From contig JAFEKR010000058.1 in the NCBI GenBank assembly GCA_019022495.1, positions 124,001-188,000 on the forward strand: 64,000 nt of DNA, given 5' to 3'. Origin of the DNA: Epichloe hybrida (lineage: Eukaryota > Ascomycota > Sordariomycetes > Hypocreales > Clavicipitaceae). The translations under genes were made by a program, and so were the position numbers. Shown here in pieces: positions 20,312-31,863 of this stretch; the stretch's first letter is position 1; every line of letters begins with the position of its first letter. Under the pieces are notes generated by a model that saw only the letters and a program-made list of their open reading frames with translations, was not told the DNA's origin and did not search any database.

Positions 20312-23073
20312 TTAGTTGCCAAGTCGTGTCGATGTACTGGAGTTGTTATTCGTCGCTGGCGCTTGTCCACCTCGTAGATTGATTTGTCCAATGCGGGACA
20401 CGATATTGCTTCCAACAGCATCTAATGCGCCCCGGGGAGATGTCAAGGTAGGTCCCGACGGCGCAGTCTCCTGTACTCTGAACAATTTGATTGCCGTGCC
20501 ATTCCATATACCCATCGTGCCCCTGGCCATTTGCATTTCATTGGAGAATATGACACCCCAGAGCAGCGATTCATACCAGCCCAGGGCAAGAGGAGACCAT
20601 TCGAACAAATGAACTCGTGCTGGCGATGGCTCGATGCCGACCAAGTCGATTTCTTGGATGCGGCGGGTCATCTCAGGGGTGAGTGTCTCGCGACTTGTTT
20701 GCCGAGGCAGGACGCTGGCTGTCTGCCGAATAACTGTCAAAATGCTATGAAGAGGGAGTTCTGGAAGCCAACTATCAATCCATTCAGAAGAAGGCTCGAA
20801 AGAGCCGCTTTGTGCTCTGGATGATGACGACTGACCACCCAGGCTGGTGGTGCTGTTCTGTCTAGAAAATGTTCGTGCCCCGACCGGCATTTTGCCACGA
20901 GCTTTTTCAGACATACCCCTTAATTGAGTGGGAAGAGCATTGCCGACATTGGCAGCCGAGGAGGTCTGCGACTGGCTATCACTTGTTGTCGATTGTGCCG
21001 GCGTAGGCTGCGGATCTTCGTCACTATCATCGTCCGAGTCGCCAATGGCAAATGTCCCATCCTCCGGAACCTCATCCAGGGATGCCGTTTTGGCCGGTGC
21101 GATATGCGAGCTTCTCGTGCTGTCGGCCGAGCTTCGACCAGATCCGGCCTCATTTGAATCGTCGTGATCCTTCTTCAGCCGGTTTCTCCTCTCTATCTCG
21201 TCTTGTCCGCTCTTGAGAGTAAAAGACCGCAAAGCTTCAATTCGCTTCCTGTTCTTCACAATGGCAACCAAGAGTTCCGGGTTCTTTCGATAATTATTGT
21301 CGATAATGGCGCTGATGGATTCCATTAGCGAGTGTAGCAGCTGGTGGTTGGTCTCATTGGCAAGCAAGAAGGACGGCGATGACATGGATGAGAACAGGTG
21401 CATCAGCTGCGAGCTACCGGAAGCGCTGAGGTTCTCTATGTGGGGAGCTATGTTGTTGATCACCGCCAGTAGGGCGGGATAGATGGCTGTGAAGCTGCCC
21501 TGGCTCGATGTGATGAGGTTATAAATAGAGTGGATCAGGAAGTCGCCGTATGTGCCTTTGAATCCAGCGATACGAATGCCAGCGGGAAGGCTGTCTTGAC
21601 CTTCAAAATATTTGTTCAAGCTAGGACCAAATTTGGCATCCACGCTCAAAGTTTGTAGCAAGAATGCACACATGCGGACAACGCCTTGCTTGGCGGCGTC
21701 ATTCTTGTATTCCAAGGCATAGAAAATCGTGAGCACCACGAAGTCATGCACTCTGTCGGTATCGATGATGAAGGACCGGAATCTCTTATTACATTGCGTC
21801 ATTTCCCAAAACAGCATCAATATCTCGGGTGCAAGATTGGTAGGGGCATGAGTCCCAGGAAGATACGAGGTCTTTTCACTCAGCGGTTGGCTGAGAATTC
21901 GAGACATTCCATCGACGATGAACTGGAAATCCTGCGGACGATGGAGACGGCCCAGGAAGTGACGATAGTAATTCTTTGAAGACGATGGCGCTTGCGATGG
22001 TGATTCTGGTATTGGGTACACCAGTAAGGTGAGCATAAATTGTAATGAATACGTGACAAGTATCTGCTTGGAGTCGCGGAATACCAGGTTGTTATACGGT
22101 ACACGCCAAGTCGCCGGATTATATTTCAGTGTCTGCATCACAAGTCAACTTTCAAAAACTACACCACATGCTCCACAAGACTCACGGTATTTAAAAGAGA
22201 GCATAGAACCGAGAGAACGATCTGCTTGTCCGAAGAAGCACAAATATAGGTCAGGGTTCGAACACCAGTCTGAGTCAACACAGCAGGCGTGAAATACATG
22301 CTTTTTCCAGCCAATGCCAGCAAAAGCCGTAGTATTTCAGCGCGATTGCTCTCGAACTCTTTTGTGGTAGCAACCGTCGTATTGCATCCAACTCCGCTTT
22401 GCCATATTGCGAAGGTAACCTTGTCATGGCCTTGAGGCTGACGCGTAATGGTAAGATCCGAGAAAAACAAGAGGTCGATTAGAGTATCTATCAGCTCTTC
22501 GGCGAGAGGCTTTGCTTCTTCGAACTCGTCGGCATCGACCTTGATCTCCTGTCTATCAGCCTCAGCTTCATCGAAAAGCACTTCATTGGCAATGACGGCC
22601 CGGCGGGTTCGTTTTCGGCGAGTGCCCCAGAAGAATCGCTGTTCCCATGTGGCTAGATTTTCTTTTTCGTACAAATACGGCAGAAGCCGCGTTAGTACCC
22701 TGATGCAGTTCAGAGCATCTCTTTCGGGTGCGAGCTCAGGGTCGGGGAAAGATGGATGGTGTCGAAGTATGAAGAGCCGAGAAGTTAGTGCTAATATTAG
22801 CGTTTCTATATTCTCCAGCGCTTGGTCTCCAGTACGTCGAATATCAGTCGGCGAAAAAAGGCTGAAAACATCTTCGGAGGACTCTGGAAGCTGCCAAAAC
22901 TGAGTGACTGTAAGTATGGGTGGGCTCTTCTTTGTTCTGCCGGTTGACAACATCGGCTGGGTGGGGAGTGAACTAACTGAGGTCCAGTAAGGATCGTCCG
23001 CCCGGATATGGCGCTCTTCTGAGAGCTTGAAAATGCCCTGCTTGAAGACAATTTTGGAATCGCTTGCGCCCAT
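20312..23073 (-). CDS. HID1: HID1/dymeclin-family trafficking protein
   Basis: Exons 23073-22978, 22899-22186 and 22132-20312 give 876 residues. HID1 proteins (yeast Ecm30, fission yeast Ftp105, animal HID-1) are N-myristoylated Golgi-associated factors in secretory granule or Golgi trafficking. The N-terminus MGASDSKIVFK has Gly2 in a good myristoylation context. Splicing joins DDPYWTS to FWQLPESSEDVFSLFSP and SLLNT to TLKYNPATWRVPYNN. The first two thirds are helical repeat; a disordered acidic/Ser/Gln stretch lies at about 600-720, and a conserved C-terminal segment (WLPELPLHSILTVIRQ, WSPLALGWYESLLWG) follows. The protein ends in a Thr/Asn/Ser-rich tail. Its promoter is shared with PET127. 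Confidence 0.88.
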
Positions 23074-23398
23074 CTCTGCAGCGCAAGGCAGCAGTCAGCC
23101 TTGGAGCAAGGTGGTAAAGGATGACGTTGCGTAGAGGAACGATGGAGTCTCTGGTTCTCCGTACGCTGACTGAGAGTACATAATACGGGTCGGGAGCACG
23201 GAACTCTGCCCACGGCCAATCAAGTCAAGGCATGTGGAGACGTCGCTTTGGCTGTCAAAAAGCATGGCGGTGGTTTATTATCGATAAACCGATGGGCGAA
23301 AGTCGCGTCGTCGATTTCTTGATCTCCAGTTTGACCTCATCTTCACTGCCTGTAAGTCGTCAGCGGACGAGGTTTTCGCACTACACTCAGCATATGAG
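23074..23398. promoter_or_regulatory. divergent promoter of HID1 and PET127
   Basis: Only 325 bp separate the two start codons on opposite strands, so both promoters and leaders must fit here. TCGATAAACCGATG near 23281 and the pyrimidine-rich DNA before 23399 are the only visible elements. Shared regulation is possible but not shown. Confidence 0.5.
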
Positions 23399-25951
23399 AT
23401 GCTGCGTACTCCCTGCCGAAAGGGTCATTTGACCCTGGCTCTGCAATCAGTCAGATTCCGAGGTTGCAATGGGCCCATTTGCGCAAGAAGACCACTAAGC
23501 ATCAGCCAACAATGCCTCGGGGATCGATCCAAGCGTACGACCAATAGTCGCAAGTCGCGAAGGTCGGAAAGGATGCAATCCACAGAAAGCGAAGTCTCGG
23601 AGAAAAAGTCTCGGCCCAAAAAATATGAGAAGGATGCAACCGCCACAGAAGCCGAGGAAAATACCCCCACCGAGCCGACGACGTCAAGGAAAGGGGCTGG
23701 GTCAAAATCCAAACGCAAATCCAAAGCTCAACTGGACGTAAAGACAATTCGTCCAGCGATGTTAAAGCTACGACCCATCCATAATAAGACGACCCAAAAG
23801 GTTCCAGAGTTGTCCTACAATCTAGATAGAGTTTTGTTCAACCCGGGAGTATACCACATGCAGGATCACCGGTCAGGCGTCTTCAACTTCGATCCTTATT
23901 TGGCCTCTATTATGCCAGTCGAGGAATTCGACTTCGACGTTTTGAGGGAATATATTACATCATCCAAGGACGCAAAACTGAGGGAGCTTTGCGCGGAGCA
24001 TGGACTCAAGTATTGCGGTTCAACATCGAGTATGACATCCATCTTGTCGCATTTCCACTTTCTTCTCTCGGCTTGGAGAAGTCCCAATTTCGAAAATCTG
24101 TCACAATCTCTTAACCCAGGGTCGCTCACTTTTGCAGCGCTGACCCGTGGGCCAGCGGCTGCATTTGCCCACTTCAAGGATGGCGTTTACGCTATCGATG
24201 CCGATAAAGAGTACGACACGGAGAACATTCTCAGCATGCTGGGCAAGTCGATGGAGAAGTTACTCACTCTGCCAAAAGAGGAGTTCGAGAAGCATAGGCG
24301 ATCACGATCTCATCAGCTATCAGACGACAAGAAGAATGTTGAGGAGGCATATCACTTTACTACTTTGGGTGATTTCATGATGCGTTCGCAGCTCGATGCG
24401 CACGATCCTCGATTACCTGGCTCTGGCGTTTTTGATCTGAAGACGAGGGCTGTCATCTCTATTCGCATGGACGTAAAGGGCTATGAAAAAGGTGTTGGGT
24501 ACGAAATTCGAAAACGGTTTGGCCAGTGGGAATCGTTTGAGCGAGAATACTACGACATGATACGAGCAGCATTCTTGAAGTACTCGTTACAGGTGCGGAT
24601 GGGTCGCATGGACGGCATTTTTGTGGCTTTCCATAATACTCAGCGGATTTTTGGATTTCAGTACATCAGCCTAGCTGAAATGGATCATGCCATCCATGGG
24701 ACAAACGACACCCGGCTAGGTGATGAGGAATTCAAGTGCAGTGTGGCACTGCTTAACGATCTCATGAACCGAGCAACTCAACGATTCCCGGAACGAACAC
24801 TTCGCCTGCATGTTGAGACGCGACCTACCAAAGTTCCTCTTACATACTTCTTTGTCGAGCCGGTGACTGAGGAGGAAATGCGGAAAATTCAGGAGGCCGG
24901 AAAGCCATCTGTCGAGCAATTGGAGCGCGATATTCAAGGTCTCAGTCTCGAAGAACGCGAAGCGGAAACTGCCCAAGAAGCTGAAGCTGCCCGAATGCAA
25001 AATTCGAACGCCGAGGAGGCAGACAAAGGCACTGATGAATTGTCTGTAAACGATCCCCAGAACGACGATACTTGGAAGGAAATGATGTCAAAGGTTGACG
25101 AAGCGGTGGAGAATGAGTCGCTGGGTGTCAGGTCGATACGAGAAGCAGTGCAGGAAGCCCTCGAGCAGAGCGGACTACTCCAAGACAAGACTGAATTGGA
25201 GAGTGAGAAGTACCTGGATGACCTCGTCTCAGCGTTGACAGCACACTCGTCAGAGGCCAAGGAGGTCAGAGAGTCTCGGACAGCCAATGATGACGCAGGT
25301 GCGGGCCAGAATAGCATGGAATCACAGCCCGTTGATACGGACAACACGACTTTGGCCAATCTGATTTTCAAGGTCACGGAAGGCATAAATGACAAGAAGC
25401 CGAATTTGCGAACTTTTGAGCGCAAGGTGGCTGATCTGGCCTCGCAAGCCAAGAAGTCGGACCCTTCAAACAACGATGACACGACAGCAAAGACCGACTC
25501 GGACGATAGCGCTGACGAACTCGAGGCATTGGATTCTGAAGCCAACGAAGCACATAAGGATAGCAGTGCCACGGAACAGCCAAAGGGGGAGCTGCTAGGC
25601 ATGTACGTCAGTATTCGCAACAGAGTCAACGGCGAGTTCGTGCCCAGGCCTGTAGGCTCCGGGAAACCCTTGGACTGGTCTGTGCAATACACCATTACCG
25701 AGCTCTCGGACAAGAAAGCCAAGAGCATTTACGCACAGATCAAGAAGCGCAGAAAGGATGTTCTTGCTACGGACCCCGGCACTAGATCGGCAGAATGGTA
25801 TCGCATGTTCAAGGGCCAATTGCCCATTTTCACAAAGCAAGGGCAGAAATATCGAGAAGTGAGGGAGCAACAAGAGGCTGGAAGCCCGGTGTACGTGGCG
25901 TGGGATACCGAACCGCTTCCGCCAAATAAAACTTCCAAACGCGATTCATAG
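23399..25951 (+). CDS. PET127: PET127-like mitochondrial RNA processing protein
   Basis: A single exon of 850 residues. Yeast Pet127 is a membrane-associated mitochondrial protein needed for 5' end processing and turnover of mitochondrial RNAs. The N-terminus (MLRTPCRKGHLTLALQSVRFR) is basic and free of acids, as in a mitochondrial presequence. A charged low-complexity region (45-115) precedes the conserved core from about 120 to 510, with VPELSYNLDRVLFNPGVY, FNFDPYL and LPGSGVFDLKTRAVISIRMD; the latter fits the nuclease-like fold proposed for the family. A second acidic, poorly ordered insert (about 525-720) separates it from a C-terminal block (LLGMYVSIRNRVNGEFVPRP and later). It is divergent from HID1. 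Confidence 0.9.
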   Translation: MLRTPCRKGHLTLALQSVRFRGCNGPICARRPLSISQQCLGDRSKRTTNSRKSRRSERMQSTESEVSEKKSRPKKYEKDATATEAEENTPTEPTTSRKGAGSKSKRKSKAQLDVKTIRPAMLKLRPIHNKTTQKVPELSYNLDRVLFNPGVYHMQDHRSGVFNFDPYLASIMPVEEFDFDVLREYITSSKDAKLRELCAEHGLKYCGSTSSMTSILSHFHFLLSAWRSPNFENLSQSLNPGSLTFAALTRGPAAAFAHFKDGVYAIDADKEYDTENILSMLGKSMEKLLTLPKEEFEKHRRSRSHQLSDDKKNVEEAYHFTTLGDFMMRSQLDAHDPRLPGSGVFDLKTRAVISIRMDVKGYEKGVGYEIRKRFGQWESFEREYYDMIRAAFLKYSLQVRMGRMDGIFVAFHNTQRIFGFQYISLAEMDHAIHGTNDTRLGDEEFKCSVALLNDLMNRATQRFPERTLRLHVETRPTKVPLTYFFVEPVTEEEMRKIQEAGKPSVEQLERDIQGLSLEEREAETAQEAEAARMQNSNAEEADKGTDELSVNDPQNDDTWKEMMSKVDEAVENESLGVRSIREAVQEALEQSGLLQDKTELESEKYLDDLVSALTAHSSEAKEVRESRTANDDAGAGQNSMESQPVDTDNTTLANLIFKVTEGINDKKPNLRTFERKVADLASQAKKSDPSNNDDTTAKTDSDDSADELEALDSEANEAHKDSSATEQPKGELLGMYVSIRNRVNGEFVPRPVGSGKPLDWSVQYTITELSDKKAKSIYAQIKKRRKDVLATDPGTRSAEWYRMFKGQLPIFTKQGQKYREVREQQEAGSPVYVAWDTEPLPPNKTSKRDS

Positions 25952-27681
25952 GTCCTGTTCAGGAGTACCCGGCCGTGATGTTGGTCTGGGCCAGGGGAGG
26001 CGGCAATATATGTCCTGTCATGCATAGCCATCAGGAGCATTCTCGGAATAGACTGTATAGTAGTGTACATTATGATTGGTCGATCGCGACTCATGCCAAC
26101 TCTAGCGATGTAAAATCATTTGTCGCATTCGCATCCCATGTTCAGGTTGTTGGTCAGTCTTGATGCTGTATACGATCGAGTCCTTGCACCAGCGAACCTC
26201 GTTGGCATATCAGACTACGTCTATGTACGTCTATCACGAAACGAACCTTGGGTTGTATGTGCCATCGTTCTATCCTTTGACTGAGCAGCTAGCATATGCA
26301 GATAAAGTCCCGTCCGTTGCTGTCTTTTTCTGGATTCATTGCACAACCACCGTCGTACATTGCAGAGAGAAAGCTTACGGGGCAGACAAGTCAGAACATT
26401 CCATGTTGGCACAAGCCTCGATCTACCCTTTCGACACACGACTACAAACCCTATCAAGCCACCGTTTTTTATCTGAAGCCAGGGTGTTTATCGGTCTGGC
26501 TCGCACGTCCCGTACATATGTTGTACCTAGCCTACGGTGAACACTGAAGGTGATGGACATGAGGCAACTTGGCATTGTGGAGTTTGACGGGCTTGGCATG
26601 GATGCAGAAGCAGAGAGGGAGGGAGGGCGATGAGGAGATTGAGGACGATGAGGACAGCGGCAATCGGTCACTGGGCCATCTCTAAAAGCGAAGCCATGTT
26701 ACGGGTTATTACATACTCCGTACAGTCAGCAACATTGACGATCGCCCACCTTCCACTCCTGGGGCCCCCGATGCAACCGCGTCCTTCGTCATGTGCCATG
26801 CCCCGGCCCATGCTGGGGCAACATCAATGGCAACATCAATGGCAACGGAACAGCAACCAGCAAACGGCGGAACCAATCATGACTCGTTAGCTTCCCACAC
26901 CGTCAACTCTGCATGTCTCATTTCCCATTTCACAAACGCCCTGCACTCCAGCTTGCAGCTTGCATCTGCCATTTCCCACCCTTCCTCACCCTCTTGACTG
27001 ACCCAGACTGACCCAGACTGACCCGAAGCCCATCTCGACAAACTGCCCAACGGCCACGCGCATCCGACTCACCCAACTCCGAGGTCAAATGCTAATACAG
27101 ACCCTCAAAATTTAAGAGCCATCAGCCACACACCGGTCTTTTGTCCGTTTGCGCTACCAGAACTTCTCCCTTGCACCGAATGCTCCAAAAAGCAAGAAAG
27201 CATGTTGCTCATCTTGTGCGTCTTTGGATCGAGCTAATGCCGGTTGCAAGCTTCCTTCCCAAGCGAGCCATCCCAGCGGACACTAGCTAAGGGGAAGGGG
27301 ATGAGAAAGCTACTCAGATCCCAAGAGTGCTGCCCAGCTCGTGACATGCATGATGGATGGCGTTGGTGTATCGCTGCAACGATGAAATTGAGGATTTGGA
27401 GAGGGGCGTGGGCGTGGGCGAAAAAGCTCGTAATACGGCAGGCCCTTCTGCATCCTTGTCCAATCCTATTGTCGTTATAAATGTTCGTATCTTCCCCCTT
27501 CGGTGCAAGTCTTGAAGGAGGGGGCAGTGAAGAAGTGATGTGCTTGACAAGTCACGCCAGCAATTTTCCGGCCGCGAGTGACACTGCTTTTTTGAACTCC
27601 TCGAACCTGCTCTTCAGAAAACAAGAACAAGTTAGCCACTCGGTTTGAAATTGAACAGATTACTTGTCCGGGTAAATAGCA
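25952..27681. other. intergenic region upstream of the sphingomyelinase-like gene
   Basis: Holds one TACTCCGTA at 26714-26722, a short CAACATCAATGG tandem near 26820-26850, and repeated CTGACCCAGA near 26998-27025. No gene recognised. Confidence 0.5.
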
Positions 27682-29985
27682 ATGCGTTTGGGTTTCCTTT
27701 TGCCGTTTTTGGCGTTGAGCCCTGCGGTCCAGGCCGCTGCCGTTACGTCCGAGGAATCGAGGGACCTGCTTGCACGAGACTTGGACCTCCTCGCCAGTCG
27801 GGATCTGGATTCACTGTCCCCTCGCGAGGCCGAGTTGCTGACGAGGGCTCTCGTTGAGAGGGGGTTGTTGGACGACATCTGGCAGAAGGTGAAGGGTGCC
27901 ACTACATGTTCTGGCGGCGAGGTAAGTTTGAACAAAACCCGCCGCCTCGTCTTTTCAAGAAGGCCTCTTGCTGACAACTCTTTCCCCTTTCCCAATCGCC
28001 CAAACAGGCACTTTTGGGGGCTCTCAAGGTGTTGGCCTTTCTTGGCGACAATGCTTTTGTCAAGGTGATTCAGGGCATCTGCAAGCTTGCCAAGGTTTGT
28101 GAAAACCACTTCCGCCTTGAGCCACCGAGACAACGTGGTCCCTTACACAAGATGAATATCTGCTAGGTGCAACCCGATGATGTTTGCGACGGTGCGGTTG
28201 CCCTCGAGGGCCCCATCATTGCCGCAGATGTCCGTAAAACTTCGATTGGGTCCCGAACATCCAAGGCCTTCTGCACCACCTTCCTGGGAGTTTGTGGCTA
28301 TCCAGATGTGCAGCCGTGGGACATCGAGTTCCCTTCGCCCAAGCCAGCCGGTGGTCGTCCCAAGCCCAGTGGCAAGGAGCCCCTCAAGGTTGTGCACTAT
28401 TCTGATATTCACATTGATCCTTTGTATGTGGCTGGGTCGAGTACTCAGTGCAACGGAAGACCGATTTGCTGCAGGTATGTGTACAGCGTCGACACGTCGA
28501 CATTCTGGTCTTGGTGATGGTGATGGGGCTTCCAAGATTACGAGGACTGACTAGAAGCAGACCTTACACCAAGGACGACGAACCAGGCAACACAAAGTTT
28601 CCGGCCGGCCCCAACGGAGACCACATGTGTGATGTACCTTTCAGCCTCGAACGCAGCATGTATGATGCGATCCACAAGTTTGTGCCAGATGCGGCCTTTA
28701 CCATCTTCACTGGAGACATTGTTGATCATGCCATCTGGAACACGAGCCAGCAGCACAATACCGACCTCAGTACGTTCATTCCCATTCAGGCTCAACCTCA
28801 TCTCCTTAACCGATCACTCTAGTCAACCATGCCTATGGCACGATGAACTCGACTCTCAAACTCGTGTACGGCACCGCGGGCAATCATGAAGCCCACCCAG
28901 TCAACGGCTTTGTCCCCAACGCCATCGGTCATGACAGCCAATGGATCTACGACCTCCTGTCATCAGACTGGGCGCATTGGATTGGCGAATCTTCAACCAC
29001 ATCTGTCGAAGAATTCGGCGCATACTCGACCAAGTTTCCCCATGGCAAGCTACGTATCATTTCCCTCAACACTAACCTCTACTACCGCCATAATTTCTGG
29101 CTGTATCAAGACTACGACGCCAAGGACCCCAATGGCCAAATCGCCTGGCTTATCAACGAGCTTGACGCCGCTGAAAAATCCGGCGAGCGCGTCTACGTCA
29201 TGGGCCACATGCCTCTCGGCGAAGCAGATGCCCTCCATGACGGCTCCAACTACCTCGACCAAGTCTTCACACGGTATCAAGACACCATAGCCGCTGGTTT
29301 TTTCGGCCACACGCACGTCGACCACTTTGAAGTCAGCTATGCCAACTACTCTGTCCGCTCTGCCCCCAACGCCTTCATGACGTCTTACATCGCGCCCTCC
29401 CTGACACCTACGTCTGGCATGCCATCCTTTCGCGTCTACTCTGTTGACCCAGATACATTCGCCGTCCTCGACCATACAACCTATATAGCCGACATGACCA
29501 ACCCTGCCTTCCAGACTACCGGTCCCGTATGGACAAAATTCTACTCTGCCAAAGAAACTTACGGTCCCATTGTCTCGCCACCTCTAACCGACCCCAATGC
29601 CGAACTCACCCCATCATTCTGGCACTCCGTCACCGAGGCATTTGAGCGCGACGACACCCTCTTCAACGCCTACATGGCTCGCAAATCGCGCGGCTGGCAA
29701 CCGGCTTCCTGCACGGGGGATTGCAAAACCAGCGAGATCTGCCAGTTGCGGGCGGGCCGCGCCCAGGATAATTGCTGGAAACCCACACCGGGTATTCACT
29801 TGACCAAGAGGTCGGGCGTGCATGATGAAAAGGGGGAGCACGATGAGTGCGGAATGCCCGTTTCGCTCAAGACGCTGAATGCTGTCGGGGCAGACAAGGA
29901 AGTGCTAGATAAGTTGAGGGAGGTGATGGATGAGGTGATTGCCGAGGCTAAGGCGAATGGGGTGTCGGGAGTACAGGTGGCGTAG
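27682..29985 (+). CDS. acid sphingomyelinase-like secreted phosphodiesterase
   Basis: Five exons (27682-27921, 28008-28094, 28167-28474, 28561-28769, 28823-29985) give 668 residues. The family hydrolyses sphingomyelin or related phosphodiesters, outside the cell or in the vacuole. A signal peptide (about 1-19) is followed by a short charged propeptide and a saposin-like cysteine region (TCSG near 76 to VCGYPDVQPWD near 160). The metallophosphatase core shows the full ligand set: YSDIHIDPLY, TGDIVDHAIWN, GTAGNHEAHP, VMGHMPLGEAD and FFGHTHVDH. These fit a dinuclear zinc site. A cysteine-containing C-terminal domain (SCTGDCKTSEICQL) follows. All introns are 53-86 nt with good splice sites. Fungi lack typical sphingomyelin, so the true substrate is open. 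Confidence 0.9.
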
Positions 29986-31863
29986 AGTTAGTTGTTGGTC
30001 GGGATTTCTGTCGAATTGAAGCATTTTGAGCGAGTGAGCGTGTTGGTTGGTGGAACGGTTGTGTGCATAGAAGTCGTGGAGCAGCGCAGGGCAAGTGGGT
30101 GGTGGGTGTACGTGATGGGAGAGTAAAATGAGAGCGGCAAAACGTGATGAATGGCTTTATTCATGTATATAATAAACATAGCTTGTTGGCATTGGTTCTC
30201 CGGACAGGCGATGATACAAGTCTATGACACAATGGACAGGGTGTGAACTTGGGTGTTGAGAGCAAAAAAGTCCAATTGGTGTCCCGGCAAGAAACGAACG
30301 TTTCTTACCAATCGACAACAAGACAACAACAGTATAGATCTATTCCTATCGCTGCGTACTTCTATTCTACAGTAATCTACCTTGTTTACTTGTTTCATCA
30401 TTCACCCCTAAATTATCATATTTTCATCCAGGAATCGATGTCCGCAAAACGAAACGCTACCTCCACCCAAACGACCCAAACGACCCAAATAGAATGCCAC
30501 ATTACTCCGTATGGAGCAGCGCAAAACAGAGAGGGACCAAAAAAATCAATGAAAGACTCGTACCAGATTCGAATTGATGTTTCCGGAAGTGCAACGAGTC
30601 GTCAAAATCCAGCGTCCTGACCCCTAGACTAACGAGTCGTATGGATGGGGCGGGGGCCAACTTTGGAACTATGTTGGATAGTGGCCCCGGGTTCTTGAAC
30701 AAAGGGAAATGTGATCTATCTGTAGTCCGTAGGGCTCTTCAAAAGGCGATTGATAGATACCGTTGACAAGAATGCGTGTAAGAGATGGGGCATCGAGGTG
30801 AGAAGACCGAGGTGCGAAGCATCTGAAAACATGGAGATGCGCCGATGCGGACAGAGAGCCACTAATAATAAACATCTCCAATCACTTCCAGATTCCACAT
30901 TTCCTGCATGGTACAGGCCATCTTTCATGTATGAACATGAAGGCGCATACTACAGAGTATTAGGGCATGTGCTGCCTGCGCCCCTAATTCCATAAGCGCG
31001 TAATCCGTAATAGGTGATCCCTTAACGCGCTAGGTCTGCCCTCGCCCAGCACAGCACTGAGGAGCGATTTGCTGTCACCGCCTCGAGGCTTTGGTCCTTG
31101 GACCCTTCTTGGATGCCGGGCAATGCGCGCTGACGGCAACACGACACGCCCAACCTGTGCCGCAACAACATCTCATATGCTGCCTGCCATCATACGGACT
31201 ACTCCGTACGAAGCTCGTCCTGCCTCCTGTACACAGCTGGCATACTCTGGCCATTGATCTTCTCAAGCGCTGTGCATGCAGCCCGGACTGCGACCACGAC
31301 TCAAGGCTCGGCCTTCGTTTCTGGACCTGATCCGCCACAGAAGCAAGTCGTTCTCGTCTGTTGCAGCAACAGGCGATTCGTTGCCGTCTGCCGTCGCTCT
31401 CTCTTTGCCGTCGTCGCCGAGGGCCGGTGCTGCGCGTGCTGTTCCTGGAGTTCCTGGAGTTCCTGGAACGGAGGTTGATTTCGGCCCGGCCTCGTCACCC
31501 TCGTCGCTGTCCATCGAGCCATCTGTTGCGCCTGCCACGGCCGCATCCCACACAGCTCCTCCTGCCTCTGCAGAGACGCCAGCTGCTCCTGCCTCCACTG
31601 CATCATCGCCTCCACTCTCCGCGCCTAGCCCAATCCGCTCTCCATCCGCAGCCGCAGCAGCTGTACCACTTTCATCAGAGCTGCTGCCTCTGCTCAACTC
31701 TCCACTCTCCGTTACCTCACCACCCTCACCACCTTCACCACCTTCACCACCTTCTCCCTCAACGTCGTCGCTGTCATCCCCACAGCATTCGTCGTCCTCA
31801 ACTGAGCGCTCCGCTTCCTCCCATCAAGAGCTAGAGCCGAACACCTCGTCTTGTCCGCCCAAG
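29986..31863. other. intergenic region upstream of V-ATPase subunit A
   Basis: Contains TACTCCGTA at 30503-30511 and 31200-31208. From 31276 a Pro/Ser/Ala-rich frame stays open and runs in frame into the VMA1 start codon (see findings). The last 150 bases, rich in CACC and TC, look like a fungal leader. Confidence 0.5.

Noticed and set aside
24934..25728. 264-codon minus-strand open frame rich in Ser
   Set aside because: Antisense to the acidic insert of PET127; low-complexity codons keep the opposite frame open.
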